From NCBI RefSeq assembly GCF_000230835.1, contig NZ_CM001240.1, forward strand, positions 5,478,279-5,542,278: a stretch of 64,000 nt of DNA, written 5' to 3'. Both the position numbers and the translations under genes were made by a program. Positions 1-8,770 of the stretch are shown here, piece by piece (the stretch's first letter is position 1; every line of letters begins with the position of its first letter). The stretch is from Clostridium sp. DL-VIII. Lineage in GTDB: Bacteria > Bacillota > Clostridia > Clostridiales > Clostridiaceae. The notes below the pieces were generated by a model. That model searched no databases. It was not told where the DNA came from and worked only from the letters and a program-made list of their open reading frames with translations.

Positions 1-33
1 TGCTTAATAACTCATGAAATGAGAGGGCGATAT

Positions 34-1446
34 ATGAGAAAAAAAGATATATTAGAATTAAAAAGACGTTTAAAAAAGGACGAATGTACATTTACCAAAA
101 TGTGTGGCTGCTATGTAGATGGTCAAAAAAATATTGTATTAAATCTTAAAGAAACCTTCCTTAATCTAAGGGAAGAAGAATTTTTCAAATACTTAGAGAT
201 TGCGAAAAAAACATTATCAGGTACAATCGGAAATAATATTCTTGAACTTAATTTTCCTCTTGAGGAAGAAGGTGTAGGCAGCAGACAGCTTTCTCTAATA
301 GAACTAAAAAAAAGCAGCTTAAAAAATGACGTTCTACTTAATAACTTCTACAAATTAATCATAGATAGTTATGACTATACAGGTAATTTTTTGATACTTA
401 TCTTTCATGATGCTTATGATGTCATGACAAAAACTACAGATAATTCAAAATTAGATGAATCAGAAGAAGTATATGAATATATTTTATGTGCAATATGCCC
501 AGTATCACTCTCCAAGCCAGGCCTTGGATATATTGAGGATGAAAATCGAATCGGAGCACGTATTAGAGACTGGGTAGTTGGTCCTCCAGATCTTGGATTT
601 GTATTTCCAGCTTTTATAGACCGCAGCACTGATATTAATTCAATCATGTATTACACAAAAGATGCAAAAGAGCCACATCCTGAATTTATGGAAGAAGTTT
701 TAGGCTGTAGTTCAAAACAAACTGCAACTGAGCAAAAAGAAAAATTCCATACTATTATTCGTAATGCTATTGGATATGATGATGAAAAATCTGACCGCTT
801 AATTATGGAAATTCAAGATACTCTAAATACTATGATAGATGATCATACTACTGTTAATGGTAAGAACTCTGAACCCATAGTTTTAAATAATGATAATATT
901 CAAGATATTTTAATTGAAAGTGGAATTCCTGAAGAAATTACGGAAAAAATTGAAAAATTATATTCTAGAGAATTTGGTGATACTCCTCCTGCAGCAGAAA
1001 ATTTAATTGATAAAAAAGTACTTGCCGCAAATGAACAAAGAAAAAAGGAAGAAACACTTGAAAAGAAAGTACGAATACTTGAAGAAAGACTTGAAAAAAC
1101 AAAGCAAGATACTAACTTAGATCCAGAAAAAGAATCAGCTTTAGATGCAGAACCTGAATTGGCTTTAGAGTCAGATGATAATAACACCTTTGAAGCAAAA
1201 GCAGATATTGCTTTAGAAACAGATGCTAATATTAATTTAGAACAAGCCTCCGAAGCTGAGCTAGAATCCGAATCCGAAATAGATGCTGAGGAAAATTCAG
1301 TTCCAAACTATGATATAGTACTTCAAGTAAAACCTCAAAAAGTAGCTCAAATAAAATCACAGATAATAGATGGAAAGAAATGTATTGTAATTCCAATTGA
1401 TGATGATGAACAAGCTAAGGTAAATGGTGTTAATACACCACTTTAG
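34..1446 (+). CDS. DUF4317 family protein
   Basis: A 470-aa soluble protein of the DUF4317 family, which is common in clostridia and has no assigned biochemical role. The conserved part is roughly residues 1-290, including the stretch GARIRDWVVGPPDLGFVFPAF. The C-terminal third is charged and repetitive: a lysine/glutamate coiled-coil-like stretch, then an acidic Glu/Asp/Ala segment, then a short ordered tail. I start at the second ATG because AGAGGG at 22-27 is correctly spaced from position 34; the ATG at 19 lies on the ribosome site. It stands alone and ends just before a strong bidirectional terminator. The family call is from recognition of the sequence; no function is offered. Confidence 0.8.
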   Translation: MRKKDILELKRRLKKDECTFTKMCGCYVDGQKNIVLNLKETFLNLREEEFFKYLEIAKKTLSGTIGNNILELNFPLEEEGVGSRQLSLIELKKSSLKNDVLLNNFYKLIIDSYDYTGNFLILIFHDAYDVMTKTTDNSKLDESEEVYEYILCAICPVSLSKPGLGYIEDENRIGARIRDWVVGPPDLGFVFPAFIDRSTDINSIMYYTKDAKEPHPEFMEEVLGCSSKQTATEQKEKFHTIIRNAIGYDDEKSDRLIMEIQDTLNTMIDDHTTVNGKNSEPIVLNNDNIQDILIESGIPEEITEKIEKLYSREFGDTPPAAENLIDKKVLAANEQRKKEETLEKKVRILEERLEKTKQDTNLDPEKESALDAEPELALESDDNNTFEAKADIALETDANINLEQASEAELESESEIDAEENSVPNYDIVLQVKPQKVAQIKSQIIDGKKCIVIPIDDDEQAKVNGVNTPL

Positions 1447-1462
1447 GCATATGAAAATAAAT

Positions 1463-1503
1463 AACCCACTAAAATCTAGATTAATATAGATTTTAGTGGG
1501 TTT
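1463..1503. terminator. Bidirectional terminator between convergent genes
   Basis: Sixteen-base-pair arms (AACCCACTAAAATCTA and its complement) around an 8-nt loop, followed by T-rich sequence on both strands. It lies between the ends of the DUF4317 gene (+) and the FAD oxidoreductase operon (-). The same CCCACTAAAATCTA arm recurs in the hairpin at 37299-37336. Confidence 0.85.
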
Positions 1504-1545
1504 AAAGCATTACCTTTAAAATTCTACAAAAGCAATTAAACTTTT

Positions 1546-3003
1546 CTATTCTTCTGTAAAATGCTCTTTAATGTATTTAACAGCACTTTCACCAGCGATT
1601 CTTCCTGAATTTACTGCAAATCCTAGAGTATTTCCTGGAAGTATAAATACATAATCAGGATTGCATACAGAATTTGCATCTGTTCCTGCTGCAAACAAAC
1701 CTGGTATCACTTTATCTTCAGTATCAATTACTTCTGTGTTGTAATTAATCTTAATTCCACCTAAGCTTCCGTATGCACTTGGAGCAAACTTTAAAGCATA
1801 GTATTTTGGTCCAACTAATGGTTTTAGATATTTTGGATTTTTATTAAATACTGTATCTGTTGACTTGCAGCTTTCATTATATTCATTGATTGTCTTTACA
1901 AGTCCTTCCTTATCAACTCCTGTTTTATCTGCTAATTCTTCAATAGAATCTGCAATAAATAAAACATCATTTCCATTCTTGATTAGATCATTCATTTCCT
2001 GCTTAAAATCATCCATACTTATATTTGAAGTAACTACATTAATTAAATCTAACCCATTTTTCTCATATAGCTTCATAATACTTTCATCTATAATTGAAAA
2101 TGCAGTTCTATTTTTTTGCCTGCAAATAGCGTTAACTGAGAATACAGGATTTTCAACTACAGCTTCATCATAAAATCTTTCTCCATCTAAATTAACAAAA
2201 AGATTTGGTTGTCTAAATGGAAGTTCTATTGGAGCATATCCACCTGTATTAGGTGCAAAGAAAACTAGTTCCATATCCATTCTGTCTCTTGCTGCGCCAG
2301 CTTCCCATGCCATACTTATTCCATCACCTGTAAGTCCTGGAATTCTATAAGAGAATAGATCTTTTCCCCATTCAAATTTTGTATATTTTTTAATGAATTC
2401 TGGACTGTCTCCAAAACCACCTGTTGCAATAATAACTGCTGAACCATATGCTTCAATTTCTCCATCTTTATCTTTAGCAACTACCCCTATAACTTCACCA
2501 TCATCTTTAATTAAGCTTTGAATTGGTGTTTCAAGGCATATCTTAACGCCTAATTCTTCTGCTCTATCAGTCATTGCTTTAATCATGGTAGCAGCAGCTC
2601 TAAGACCTGGTGCTCCAGTTTTGGGTTGTACAATATGCCATGTTGCTTCTGAACCTGGGAAGTATTTTGATGGCAATGCAAATTTTACTCCCATCTCCTC
2701 TAACCATTCAATTGTACTAGCTGATTTATATAGGTAGTTTTTCACCAATCTAGCATCTGAACGCCAATGAGTATAGTCCATAAATTTTTGGAATGCTCCT
2801 TCTCTTGTACAATCAACAAGTCTTTCTTTTTGCATTTTTGTTTCTACTCCTAAAAGCCCCATTGCCATGTTTGCACATCCACCAGTTGTGTTTGCCTTTT
2901 CAAATACAATAACTTCTGCTCCTTGCTCTGCAGCTGATATAGCTGCTGCCATTCCTGCTGCCCCTCCACCTACTATGATTACATCTGCTTCCATTTCACG
3001 CAT
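1546..3003 (-). CDS. FAD-binding fumarate reductase-type flavoprotein
   Basis: A 485-aa FAD_binding_2 flavoprotein of the fumarate reductase/enoate reductase superfamily. It opens with the Rossmann dinucleotide motif GGGAAGMAAA and an FEKANTTGG segment. It closes with the superfamily ending GLFAAGTDANSV...LPGNTLGFAVNSGRIAGESA. There is no Tat or Sec signal and no covalent-flavin or heme domain, so it is probably cytoplasmic. The usual active-site His-Thr in the GG(I/L) region is replaced (PSAYGSLGGI), so the substrate is not ordinary fumarate with any certainty. It is the last gene of a three-gene operon whose other products supply FAD and Fe-S centres, suggesting NAD(P)H-driven reduction of an organic acceptor. 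AGGAGG precedes the ATG. Confidence 0.75.
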   Translation of the reverse strand: MREMEADVIIVGGGAAGMAAAISAAEQGAEVIVFEKANTTGGCANMAMGLLGVETKMQKERLVDCTREGAFQKFMDYTHWRSDARLVKNYLYKSASTIEWLEEMGVKFALPSKYFPGSEATWHIVQPKTGAPGLRAAATMIKAMTDRAEELGVKICLETPIQSLIKDDGEVIGVVAKDKDGEIEAYGSAVIIATGGFGDSPEFIKKYTKFEWGKDLFSYRIPGLTGDGISMAWEAGAARDRMDMELVFFAPNTGGYAPIELPFRQPNLFVNLDGERFYDEAVVENPVFSVNAICRQKNRTAFSIIDESIMKLYEKNGLDLINVVTSNISMDDFKQEMNDLIKNGNDVLFIADSIEELADKTGVDKEGLVKTINEYNESCKSTDTVFNKNPKYLKPLVGPKYYALKFAPSAYGSLGGIKINYNTEVIDTEDKVIPGLFAAGTDANSVCNPDYVFILPGNTLGFAVNSGRIAGESAVKYIKEHFTEE

Positions 3004-3045
3004 TTTTCTTACCTCCTAATATTTATATAAAATTTTAATTACTAG

Positions 3046-4293
3046 CTACTTTCTTCTTCTTCTTCCAAGTCCAAGACCTTTCTTTTCAACAAATGCACTT
3101 TCTTCAAAGCTTCCAGCCTCTATTGGTTCTAAAGGTAGATTAGGCTTTATATTTCCATATCTTTTAACTGCTTTTAAGCTACATATTTCTTCACATTTTC
3201 CGCATTTATCACAAGAATCTTGATCAATAATATGAATAAAATTTGTTTCTCCTTTTATTGCTCCTTGATGGCAATCAATACATTTACTGCAGCCATCGCA
3301 GATTTTAGGATCAATATAATAATTTGCATAAGAAATGCAGTCTAATGTATTACATATTTTTCTATCAATATGCTTTTCAAATTCATCTCTAAACTTATTA
3401 ATACCAGTATATAATGGATTTGAGGCACTCCTTCCAAAATCACATAAAGTTCCAACTTTTATAGTTTCAGATAATTCAATTGCTAAATCTATATCGCTAT
3501 CCTTACCCTTACCTTCAGTTGCATCCTTTATTATTTTATAAAGCTGATATATTCCTTCTCTACAATATACACATTTTCCACAAGTTTCTTTGCTATTAGC
3601 TAACATTTTTTCAGTAATCCATTTTACTATACAAGTATCTATGTTATATACTTCAATTTTTCCCACTTGCATTATTGTGCCATTTCCAATCATATTTTCA
3701 TATGTGAATGCTACATCTAATTCGTCTTCAGTAAAAACAGTTCCTGTATTTCCACCTACTTGTACAAATTTTATTGTCTTTCCTGATTCAGTACCATTAC
3801 CATATTCGTCTATGATTTTTCTTAAAGATGTACCTAATGGAATTTCATATACTCCTGGATTTTTAACATCTCCGGCTATAGAAACAATTTTTCTAGGGAC
3901 ATAACTTTCTTCAGATAAAAAACGACTAAGTGCCAGCATAGTTTCTGCATTATGAACAAGAGTGTGTTCATTAAATACTTCTGCTTCAAAAGCTTTATGA
4001 TTATCTACTAAAATTACTTTTAAACCTTGCTTTTCTAATTCTATTAAGAAATCACTATAACATTCACTAAGATAAATCTTACATTCATTTATTTTTAGTT
4101 CCTTCATGCATATCTTAATTCCATCAGCAGCTTCATTTATATATTTTTCTAATAAATACTTAATATTTTCACTTTGTCTGCTGTCTTCAATAAAAAGGCA
4201 TGCCAACTCCTTAAAGCTTGACCTTTTCCATTTGTCTGCCACATTTTTATTTTTAATTCCATATCCTGATATTTTTATATCTTCCAAAACCAT
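3046..4293 (-). CDS. Truncated NuoF-like Fe-S subunit with ferredoxin tail
   Basis: A 415-aa protein related to the C-terminal half of NuoF/HydB. An SLBB-type segment (about residues 135-215) is followed by the N3 4Fe-4S site (Cys238, Cys241, Cys244, with Cys284) and a ferredoxin domain. The second ferredoxin cluster is canonical (Cys361/364/367/371). The first has CxxCxxCxxC (332/335/338/341), one residue short before the last Cys. The glycine-rich NADH/FMN-binding half of NuoF is not visible, so the subunit probably relays electrons rather than oxidising NADH. It lies 15 bp after the upstream gene and 42 bp before the flavoprotein; all three look co-transcribed. Confidence 0.75.
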   Translation of the reverse strand: MVLEDIKISGYGIKNKNVADKWKRSSFKELACLFIEDSRQSENIKYLLEKYINEAADGIKICMKELKINECKIYLSECYSDFLIELEKQGLKVILVDNHKAFEAEVFNEHTLVHNAETMLALSRFLSEESYVPRKIVSIAGDVKNPGVYEIPLGTSLRKIIDEYGNGTESGKTIKFVQVGGNTGTVFTEDELDVAFTYENMIGNGTIMQVGKIEVYNIDTCIVKWITEKMLANSKETCGKCVYCREGIYQLYKIIKDATEGKGKDSDIDLAIELSETIKVGTLCDFGRSASNPLYTGINKFRDEFEKHIDRKICNTLDCISYANYYIDPKICDGCSKCIDCHQGAIKGETNFIHIIDQDSCDKCGKCEEICSLKAVKRYGNIKPNLPLEPIEAGSFEESAFVEKKGLGLGRRRRK

Positions 4294-4308
4294 TTTTTCC
4301 TCACCTCC

Positions 4309-6420
4309 CTATTTAACTTTATATTCTGTCCAAAATTTTGCCTTCGTAAGCTGAGGACGTAAATCACATTGAAGACATCTGGAAGCTTCACATTGTGCTG
4401 CTTTTTCATCCAGACCAACTGTCATTAACTTAAAATTATCAATTCTTTTATCAACCGAAATGCACTTATAATGATTACATTCTTTTTGAGCAAAATCCTT
4501 TTCTATTTCTATCTTTCCATCTAAGGGCTGATCTGTTGATAATATTTCTTCTATGTTTCCATCTCCCCCTAAATATATATCAATATTTGAAGCTGCTTTC
4601 CTTGCACCAGCTATGGCTTGAATTACAGATGCAGTTCCCGTTACTGCATCACCAACTGCAAAAACTCCATCTACACTGGTTTTACAAGTTTCATCAATAT
4701 TAATTAATCCTTTAGCATTAACTTCTATTTCTTCAAAGCCAGTAAGATCTGCCTTTTGACCTGTTGCAAAAATCACCATCTCTCCTTGAATTAAATGTTC
4801 AGAATCTGGTTTTATATTTAAGACCAATTTTCTATTTTCATCAAAGTGAAAATCTTCTACTTCTTGGCACAAAAGTCCGGAAACCTTTCCTTCACTTTCC
4901 TCAATTTTTATAAAAGTTCTGCTATTATAGATTTCAATTCCTTCTTCTTTTGCTTCATCTATTTCTTCTTGGCTGGCTGTCATATTTTTCTCATTCTCCA
5001 GACAAACAACAGCTACTTTTTCACAGCCAAGCCTCTTAGCTGACCTTGCGCAATCAAACGCTACATTACCGCCACCTAAAACAATAACTGACTTTTTCAT
5101 AGTTATATCTAAATCAATTAAATCTCTTCTTAAAAAATCAATATTTACATATACATCCTTTAAATTAGAACCTGGAATCGGAATACGCACTCCCTTATCT
5201 GTTCCTATTGCAATTAAAGCTGCATCATATTCTTTGTCCATTAATTCTTTTATAGAGTTAACTTTCTTGTTTGTAATAATATTTACTCCTGCTTCTTTGA
5301 TAATAGCAATTTCTGATTCTACAACTTCCTTAGGCAGACGATAATCTGGTATACCAGCTGATAACATACCTCCTGAAACAGGAAGTTTTTCATAAACATC
5401 AACACTATGTCCTAATTTTGCAAGATAATATGCTGCAGTTAATCCAGCTGGTCCAGCCCCTATAATTGCAACCTTTTTATTAGTACTTTGCTTTTTAAAA
5501 GCTTTCTCTTTCCATTTTTGTGAATCCACTTCAGCTGCAAATCTTTTTAAATCACGAATAGAAACTGACCCATTTATATCTTTTCTTCTACATGCAGCCT
5601 CACAAAAGCGCATACAAACAAGTCCCAAAGATTTTGGAAATGGTGCTTTCTCACGAATTACTGCTGCTGCTTCTTCATAATCTCCATCTTTTATAAATCT
5701 AACATATTTAGGAACATTGATTCCTGCTGGACATTCATGTTTGCATGGTATCAATACATCATTTCTGTTTCCATCCTTGAATATTCCCTTTTTATCTTGT
5801 AATGCTCCTGTTGGGCAAACTTCAACACATGCACCACAAAAACGGCAGTTAGCATCTATTAAGGATAGATTATCTTTAATTCCTACATATGTTCTATCTT
5901 CTTCATTCTTATCAAGTCCTATAATTCCTACTCCTCGTACATCTCTACACACTCTTATGCATCTACCACATGCAACACATCTGTTTAAATCTCTTATAAT
6001 TAATGGATTGCCAGTTTCAACTGGAACTGCATTTAAAGTTCTTCTAAGTCTTGAAGTACTTACACCTAAGTATTGTATTAACGACTGCAACTCACATTTT
6101 AAATATTTGGGGCATGTTGTGCAATCATCTACATGGTTTGCAAGCATTAATTCCATTGATAACCTTCTCATAGAATCTAACTTTTCAGACTTTGTTTTAA
6201 TTATCATTTCTTTTTCAACTTTTGTAGTGCATGCTGTCTGAATCTTATCCTTACCTGCTATTTCAACAACACATAACTTACAGCCTCCAACAGCCTCCAA
6301 GTCTGGATGATGACAAAGATGAGGAATATAAATATCAGCTTCTTCAGCTACTTCCATTATAGTTTTGTTTTCGTCAGCATATAATTCAATACCATCTATT
6401 ACGACTTTAATCTCACTCAT
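4309..6420 (-). CDS. NuoG/GltD-type FAD and Fe-S NAD(P)H oxidoreductase
   Basis: A 703-aa modular electron-entry protein. In order it has a 2Fe-2S ferredoxin (Cys36/47/50/64), a His-Cys3 cluster (His96, Cys100/103/109), two 4Fe-4S clusters (Cys148/151/154/158 and 192/195/198/202), a GltD-type Fe-S linker (about 225-300), and the FAD/NAD(P) two-dinucleotide-fold module (GAGPAG at 321-326). This layout joins a HydA/NuoG-like N-terminus to a glutamate-synthase small-subunit-like NAD(P)H:FAD module. It is the first gene of the operon and the most likely site where NAD(P)H is oxidised. I start at 6420 because GGAGGT at 6423-6428 would lie inside the longer TTG-initiated frame. Confidence 0.8.
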   Translation of the reverse strand: MSEIKVVIDGIELYADENKTIMEVAEEADIYIPHLCHHPDLEAVGGCKLCVVEIAGKDKIQTACTTKVEKEMIIKTKSEKLDSMRRLSMELMLANHVDDCTTCPKYLKCELQSLIQYLGVSTSRLRRTLNAVPVETGNPLIIRDLNRCVACGRCIRVCRDVRGVGIIGLDKNEEDRTYVGIKDNLSLIDANCRFCGACVEVCPTGALQDKKGIFKDGNRNDVLIPCKHECPAGINVPKYVRFIKDGDYEEAAAVIREKAPFPKSLGLVCMRFCEAACRRKDINGSVSIRDLKRFAAEVDSQKWKEKAFKKQSTNKKVAIIGAGPAGLTAAYYLAKLGHSVDVYEKLPVSGGMLSAGIPDYRLPKEVVESEIAIIKEAGVNIITNKKVNSIKELMDKEYDAALIAIGTDKGVRIPIPGSNLKDVYVNIDFLRRDLIDLDITMKKSVIVLGGGNVAFDCARSAKRLGCEKVAVVCLENEKNMTASQEEIDEAKEEGIEIYNSRTFIKIEESEGKVSGLLCQEVEDFHFDENRKLVLNIKPDSEHLIQGEMVIFATGQKADLTGFEEIEVNAKGLINIDETCKTSVDGVFAVGDAVTGTASVIQAIAGARKAASNIDIYLGGDGNIEEILSTDQPLDGKIEIEKDFAQKECNHYKCISVDKRIDNFKLMTVGLDEKAAQCEASRCLQCDLRPQLTKAKFWTEYKVK

Positions 6421-6437
6421 ATTAACCTCCAAATTTC

Positions 6438-6467
6438 TTGACTTTAGTAAAAAAACTAACTTATACT
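6438..6467 (+). promoter_or_regulatory. Promoter of the merR gene
   Basis: TTGACT at 6438-6443 and TATACT at 6462-6467 with an 18-bp spacer face the MerR gene. Transcription from here would cross the 6481-6495 palindrome, so MerR binding could limit its own synthesis. Predicted from consensus only. Confidence 0.55.
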
Positions 6468-6470
6468 ATA

Positions 6471-6501
6471 AATATAAACGTTACCATAATGGTAAAGTCA
6501 A
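6471..6501 (-). promoter_or_regulatory. MerR-type promoter of the electron-transfer operon
   Basis: Read leftward: TTGACT (6501-6496), a 19-bp spacer, then TATATT (6476-6471). The spacer begins with the perfect 15-bp palindrome TTACCATTATGGTAA (6495-6481). A 19-bp spacer containing a dyad is the signature of MerR-activated promoters, where the regulator untwists DNA to realign -35 and -10. The divergent MerR gene begins 20-40 bp away, so this is its most likely target. Confidence 0.75.
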
Positions 6502-6519
6502 TAGGAGTGTGTGAAAAAA

Positions 6520-7338
6520 ATGACAAATTTATATACAATCGGAGAAGTATCTCGCTATATGAACATATCACCTAAAATATTACGCCATTATGATCATTTA
6601 AATTTATTAAAGCCTTGCTATATTTCCCCTGACACTAAATATCGATATTTCAGTTATGATCAATTTTTTATAATTGATGTTATTCGTTATTTAAATAAAA
6701 CCTTATTAATTCCATTGGAAGACATAAAAAATTTACTTGATGAAAACAAAGATTATGATACATTATTAACATTTTTAAAGGCTCATGGCGAGCAACTTGA
6801 TAAAAAAATTGCAGCTCTTGAATTCTCAAAACAAATCACTGATACCCTAATTTCTGATATTAAAGATCGAAAGAAACATCCTCCAAATATTCAAATATAT
6901 GAACAATATCTGATGAGTCGTAAACTTTATTATGTTGAACTTGATACATCCATTTATGATATAGATAAATATGTAAATCGAAATATTAATAATATAATCA
7001 CTATAGATAGTAAAGAAAATAATACTATGTGCCTCTTAATTTCCTTGCAAGAATATATTGAAACACACAAGTTAATAGTTAAAGGCTTTGGTATATTTTC
7101 TGATAAAGCAATACCTGGATTAAAATCCAGAATTCTTCGTGAAGGCAGATATATTAATCAACGCTTTATTTATTCAGAAAAAAATACTGAATCTGCCATA
7201 AATGATTTAACTAAATATGCTAATAGCAACAATATAACAATTGACACTACAGCTTTTTTAGTATCAAAAATGGTAGATTTATCTGCATGTTCAAAATATA
7301 ATTATTTGATGGAGCTTCAGATAATGCATCCCATGTAA
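6520..7338 (+). CDS. MerR family transcriptional regulator
   Basis: A protein of about 272 aa with a MerR winged-helix DNA-binding domain at the start (TIGEVSRYMNISPKILRHYD) and a dimerisation helix around residues 75-110. The C-terminal 150-residue domain resembles effector-binding (GyrI-like) domains of BmrR-type regulators, implying a small organic ligand rather than a metal; no metal-binding cysteine cluster is present. It is divergent from the flavin/Fe-S operon and the operator lies between them. The start is uncertain: AGGAG (6503-6507) is 3 nt from a GTG at 6511 and 12 nt from this ATG. The ATG gives the usual MerR N-terminus. Confidence 0.8.
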   Translation: MTNLYTIGEVSRYMNISPKILRHYDHLNLLKPCYISPDTKYRYFSYDQFFIIDVIRYLNKTLLIPLEDIKNLLDENKDYDTLLTFLKAHGEQLDKKIAALEFSKQITDTLISDIKDRKKHPPNIQIYEQYLMSRKLYYVELDTSIYDIDKYVNRNINNIITIDSKENNTMCLLISLQEYIETHKLIVKGFGIFSDKAIPGLKSRILREGRYINQRFIYSEKNTESAINDLTKYANSNNITIDTTAFLVSKMVDLSACSKYNYLMELQIMHPM

Positions 7339-7350
7339 GCAAACTTTTAT

Positions 7351-7472
7351 TATATATATATTGCAATTTGCAATGTACAGTTCACAATTAACAATTATTG
7401 AAGAAATCCTGTAAGGATTTCAACCATAATTGTCAATTGTACATTGTAAATTTTCAATTGCAACATATATAT
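7351..7472. repeat. MITE-like palindromic repeat, copy A
   Basis: A non-coding inverted repeat. The left end TATATATATATTGCAATTTG is mirrored at the right by TTCAATTGCAACATATATAT, and a small central hairpin (AAATCCTGTAAGGATTT) sits between CAATTGTACATTG-type segments. A related element lies at 14843-14941. No open frame spans it. Confidence 0.6.
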
Positions 7473-7568
7473 ACTATGTTGCAATAATAAATTTACATTT
7501 GGAAGGCTTATAGGCTAAGTAACTATCTAGATGTAAAATGCATAAAACTAATTGCGATATATATAAAT
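7473..7568. repeat. MITE-like palindromic repeat, copy B
   Basis: Directly abuts copy A. The left end reads TATGTTGCAATAATAAATTT and the right end AACTAATTGCGATATATATA; inner arms TTTACATTT and AGATGTAAA pair imperfectly. Its left end closely matches the element at 27785-27897. The rest of the spacer up to the chemoreceptor gene holds only its probable promoter region and ribosome site. Confidence 0.5.
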
Positions 7569-7648
7569 TTAATTTCATAATATGTGAATTTTATAAAATT
7601 ATGTAGTATAATGTAAAATAACTAACAAATTATGAGAGGTGAATAAAT

Positions 7649-8470
7649 ATGACTAAAGAAATAATCAATTCATTAAAAGATGTACTTCCACTACTTAAAG
7701 ATATGGTTAAGGAAGATATTGCTGTATCAATTACAGATACTGAAAAATTCATAGCTTATTACCCTAATGAAAAAATTCCAATGAAATTAAATGTAGGGGA
7801 TAGGATACAGGAGGGGGACCCTTATCTTGAAGCTATAAGAACAAAAAAAATCACTTCAAATATTTTACCGAAAGAAATATTTGGAATAGTATTTCAAGGG
7901 ATATGCTACCCGCTTATTGATGATAATGGTGATGTCTTTGGAGCGGTTGGTATTGCAAAAAGCCTTGAAAAGCAGACTATTATTCAGGACTCTTCTGAAA
8001 ACATTTTCAGTTCTATAGAACAAACTGGTTCAGGTCTTGAAGATATAGCAAATTCTTCTCAAAAATTAGCTGCTGCTATAAATAATATTGTAAACTATAC
8101 AAAAACAACTAATGAAAGGCTGCAATATATTGATTCAATACTTGTTTCAATCCAAAATATTGCCTCTCAATCAAATTTATTAGCTTTAAATGCTGCAATA
8201 GAATCAGCTAGAGCAGGTGATGCAGGAAAAGGCTTTAGTGTGGTTGCAAATGAAATGAAGAAATTATCGCAGCTTAGCAGCGAATCCGGTAAGCAAATAT
8301 CAAATGTAATGTTGCAAATAAAAGAATCAATAGCACACATTGAAAATGAAATATCTGAATCAAGCTTAGCTGCTGATTCACAGGCTGCTGCTACTGAAGA
8401 ATTGACTGCTTCTATGGGTGAAATAACTTCTTCTATTGAAACTTTAAAAAACATTGCAAAGATTCAATAA
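7649..8470 (+). CDS. Soluble methyl-accepting chemotaxis protein
   Basis: A 273-aa cytoplasmic chemoreceptor with no membrane segment. The N-terminal ~110 residues form a small sensor domain ([20 protein letters not shown] through FGAVGIAKS). The rest is a short MCP signalling coiled coil with the conserved hairpin tip ([22 protein letters not shown]), which contacts CheA and CheW. A glutamine/alanine-rich [11 protein letters not shown] segment near the end fits a methylation helix. It is far shorter than transmembrane MCPs, so it probably senses an intracellular signal. The ribosome site is GAGAGGTG. It stands alone between repeats and a terminator. Confidence 0.85.
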   Translation: MTKEIINSLKDVLPLLKDMVKEDIAVSITDTEKFIAYYPNEKIPMKLNVGDRIQEGDPYLEAIRTKKITSNILPKEIFGIVFQGICYPLIDDNGDVFGAVGIAKSLEKQTIIQDSSENIFSSIEQTGSGLEDIANSSQKLAAAINNIVNYTKTTNERLQYIDSILVSIQNIASQSNLLALNAAIESARAGDAGKGFSVVANEMKKLSQLSSESGKQISNVMLQIKESIAHIENEISESSLAADSQAAATEELTASMGEITSSIETLKNIAKIQ

Positions 8471-8604
8471 CAATAATTTCAACCCTTATAAAATAAATAT
8501 AAATTTGCATCTAAATAAAGTAACTTAGTTATTTTATGACTGTTAAAATTAAAAATACATATTATTTAGATAAGTATATATTTACTTATTCTGAATTAAA
8601 AAAT

Positions 8605-8645
8605 GGCCCATGAAATCAAAGTTTTTGATTTTCATGGGCTTTATT
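8605..8645. terminator. Terminator between chemoreceptor and ABC-F gene
   Basis: GCCCATGAAATCAAA pairs with TTTGATTTTCATGGGC across a short T-rich loop, followed by TTTATTTTT on the + strand; A-rich sequence on the other side makes it partly bidirectional. The remainder of this 300-bp spacer shows nothing else. Confidence 0.75.
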
Positions 8646-8770
8646 TTTGAAGACAAAGTACCATCTTCAAATTCAATAATATCCTATGAATTTTCTGTAC
8701 CGCAAAAACTATATAGTGACATAGTTCTCCATATAAATTTTGTATTTTTCTTTACATTTATTCATTGATA

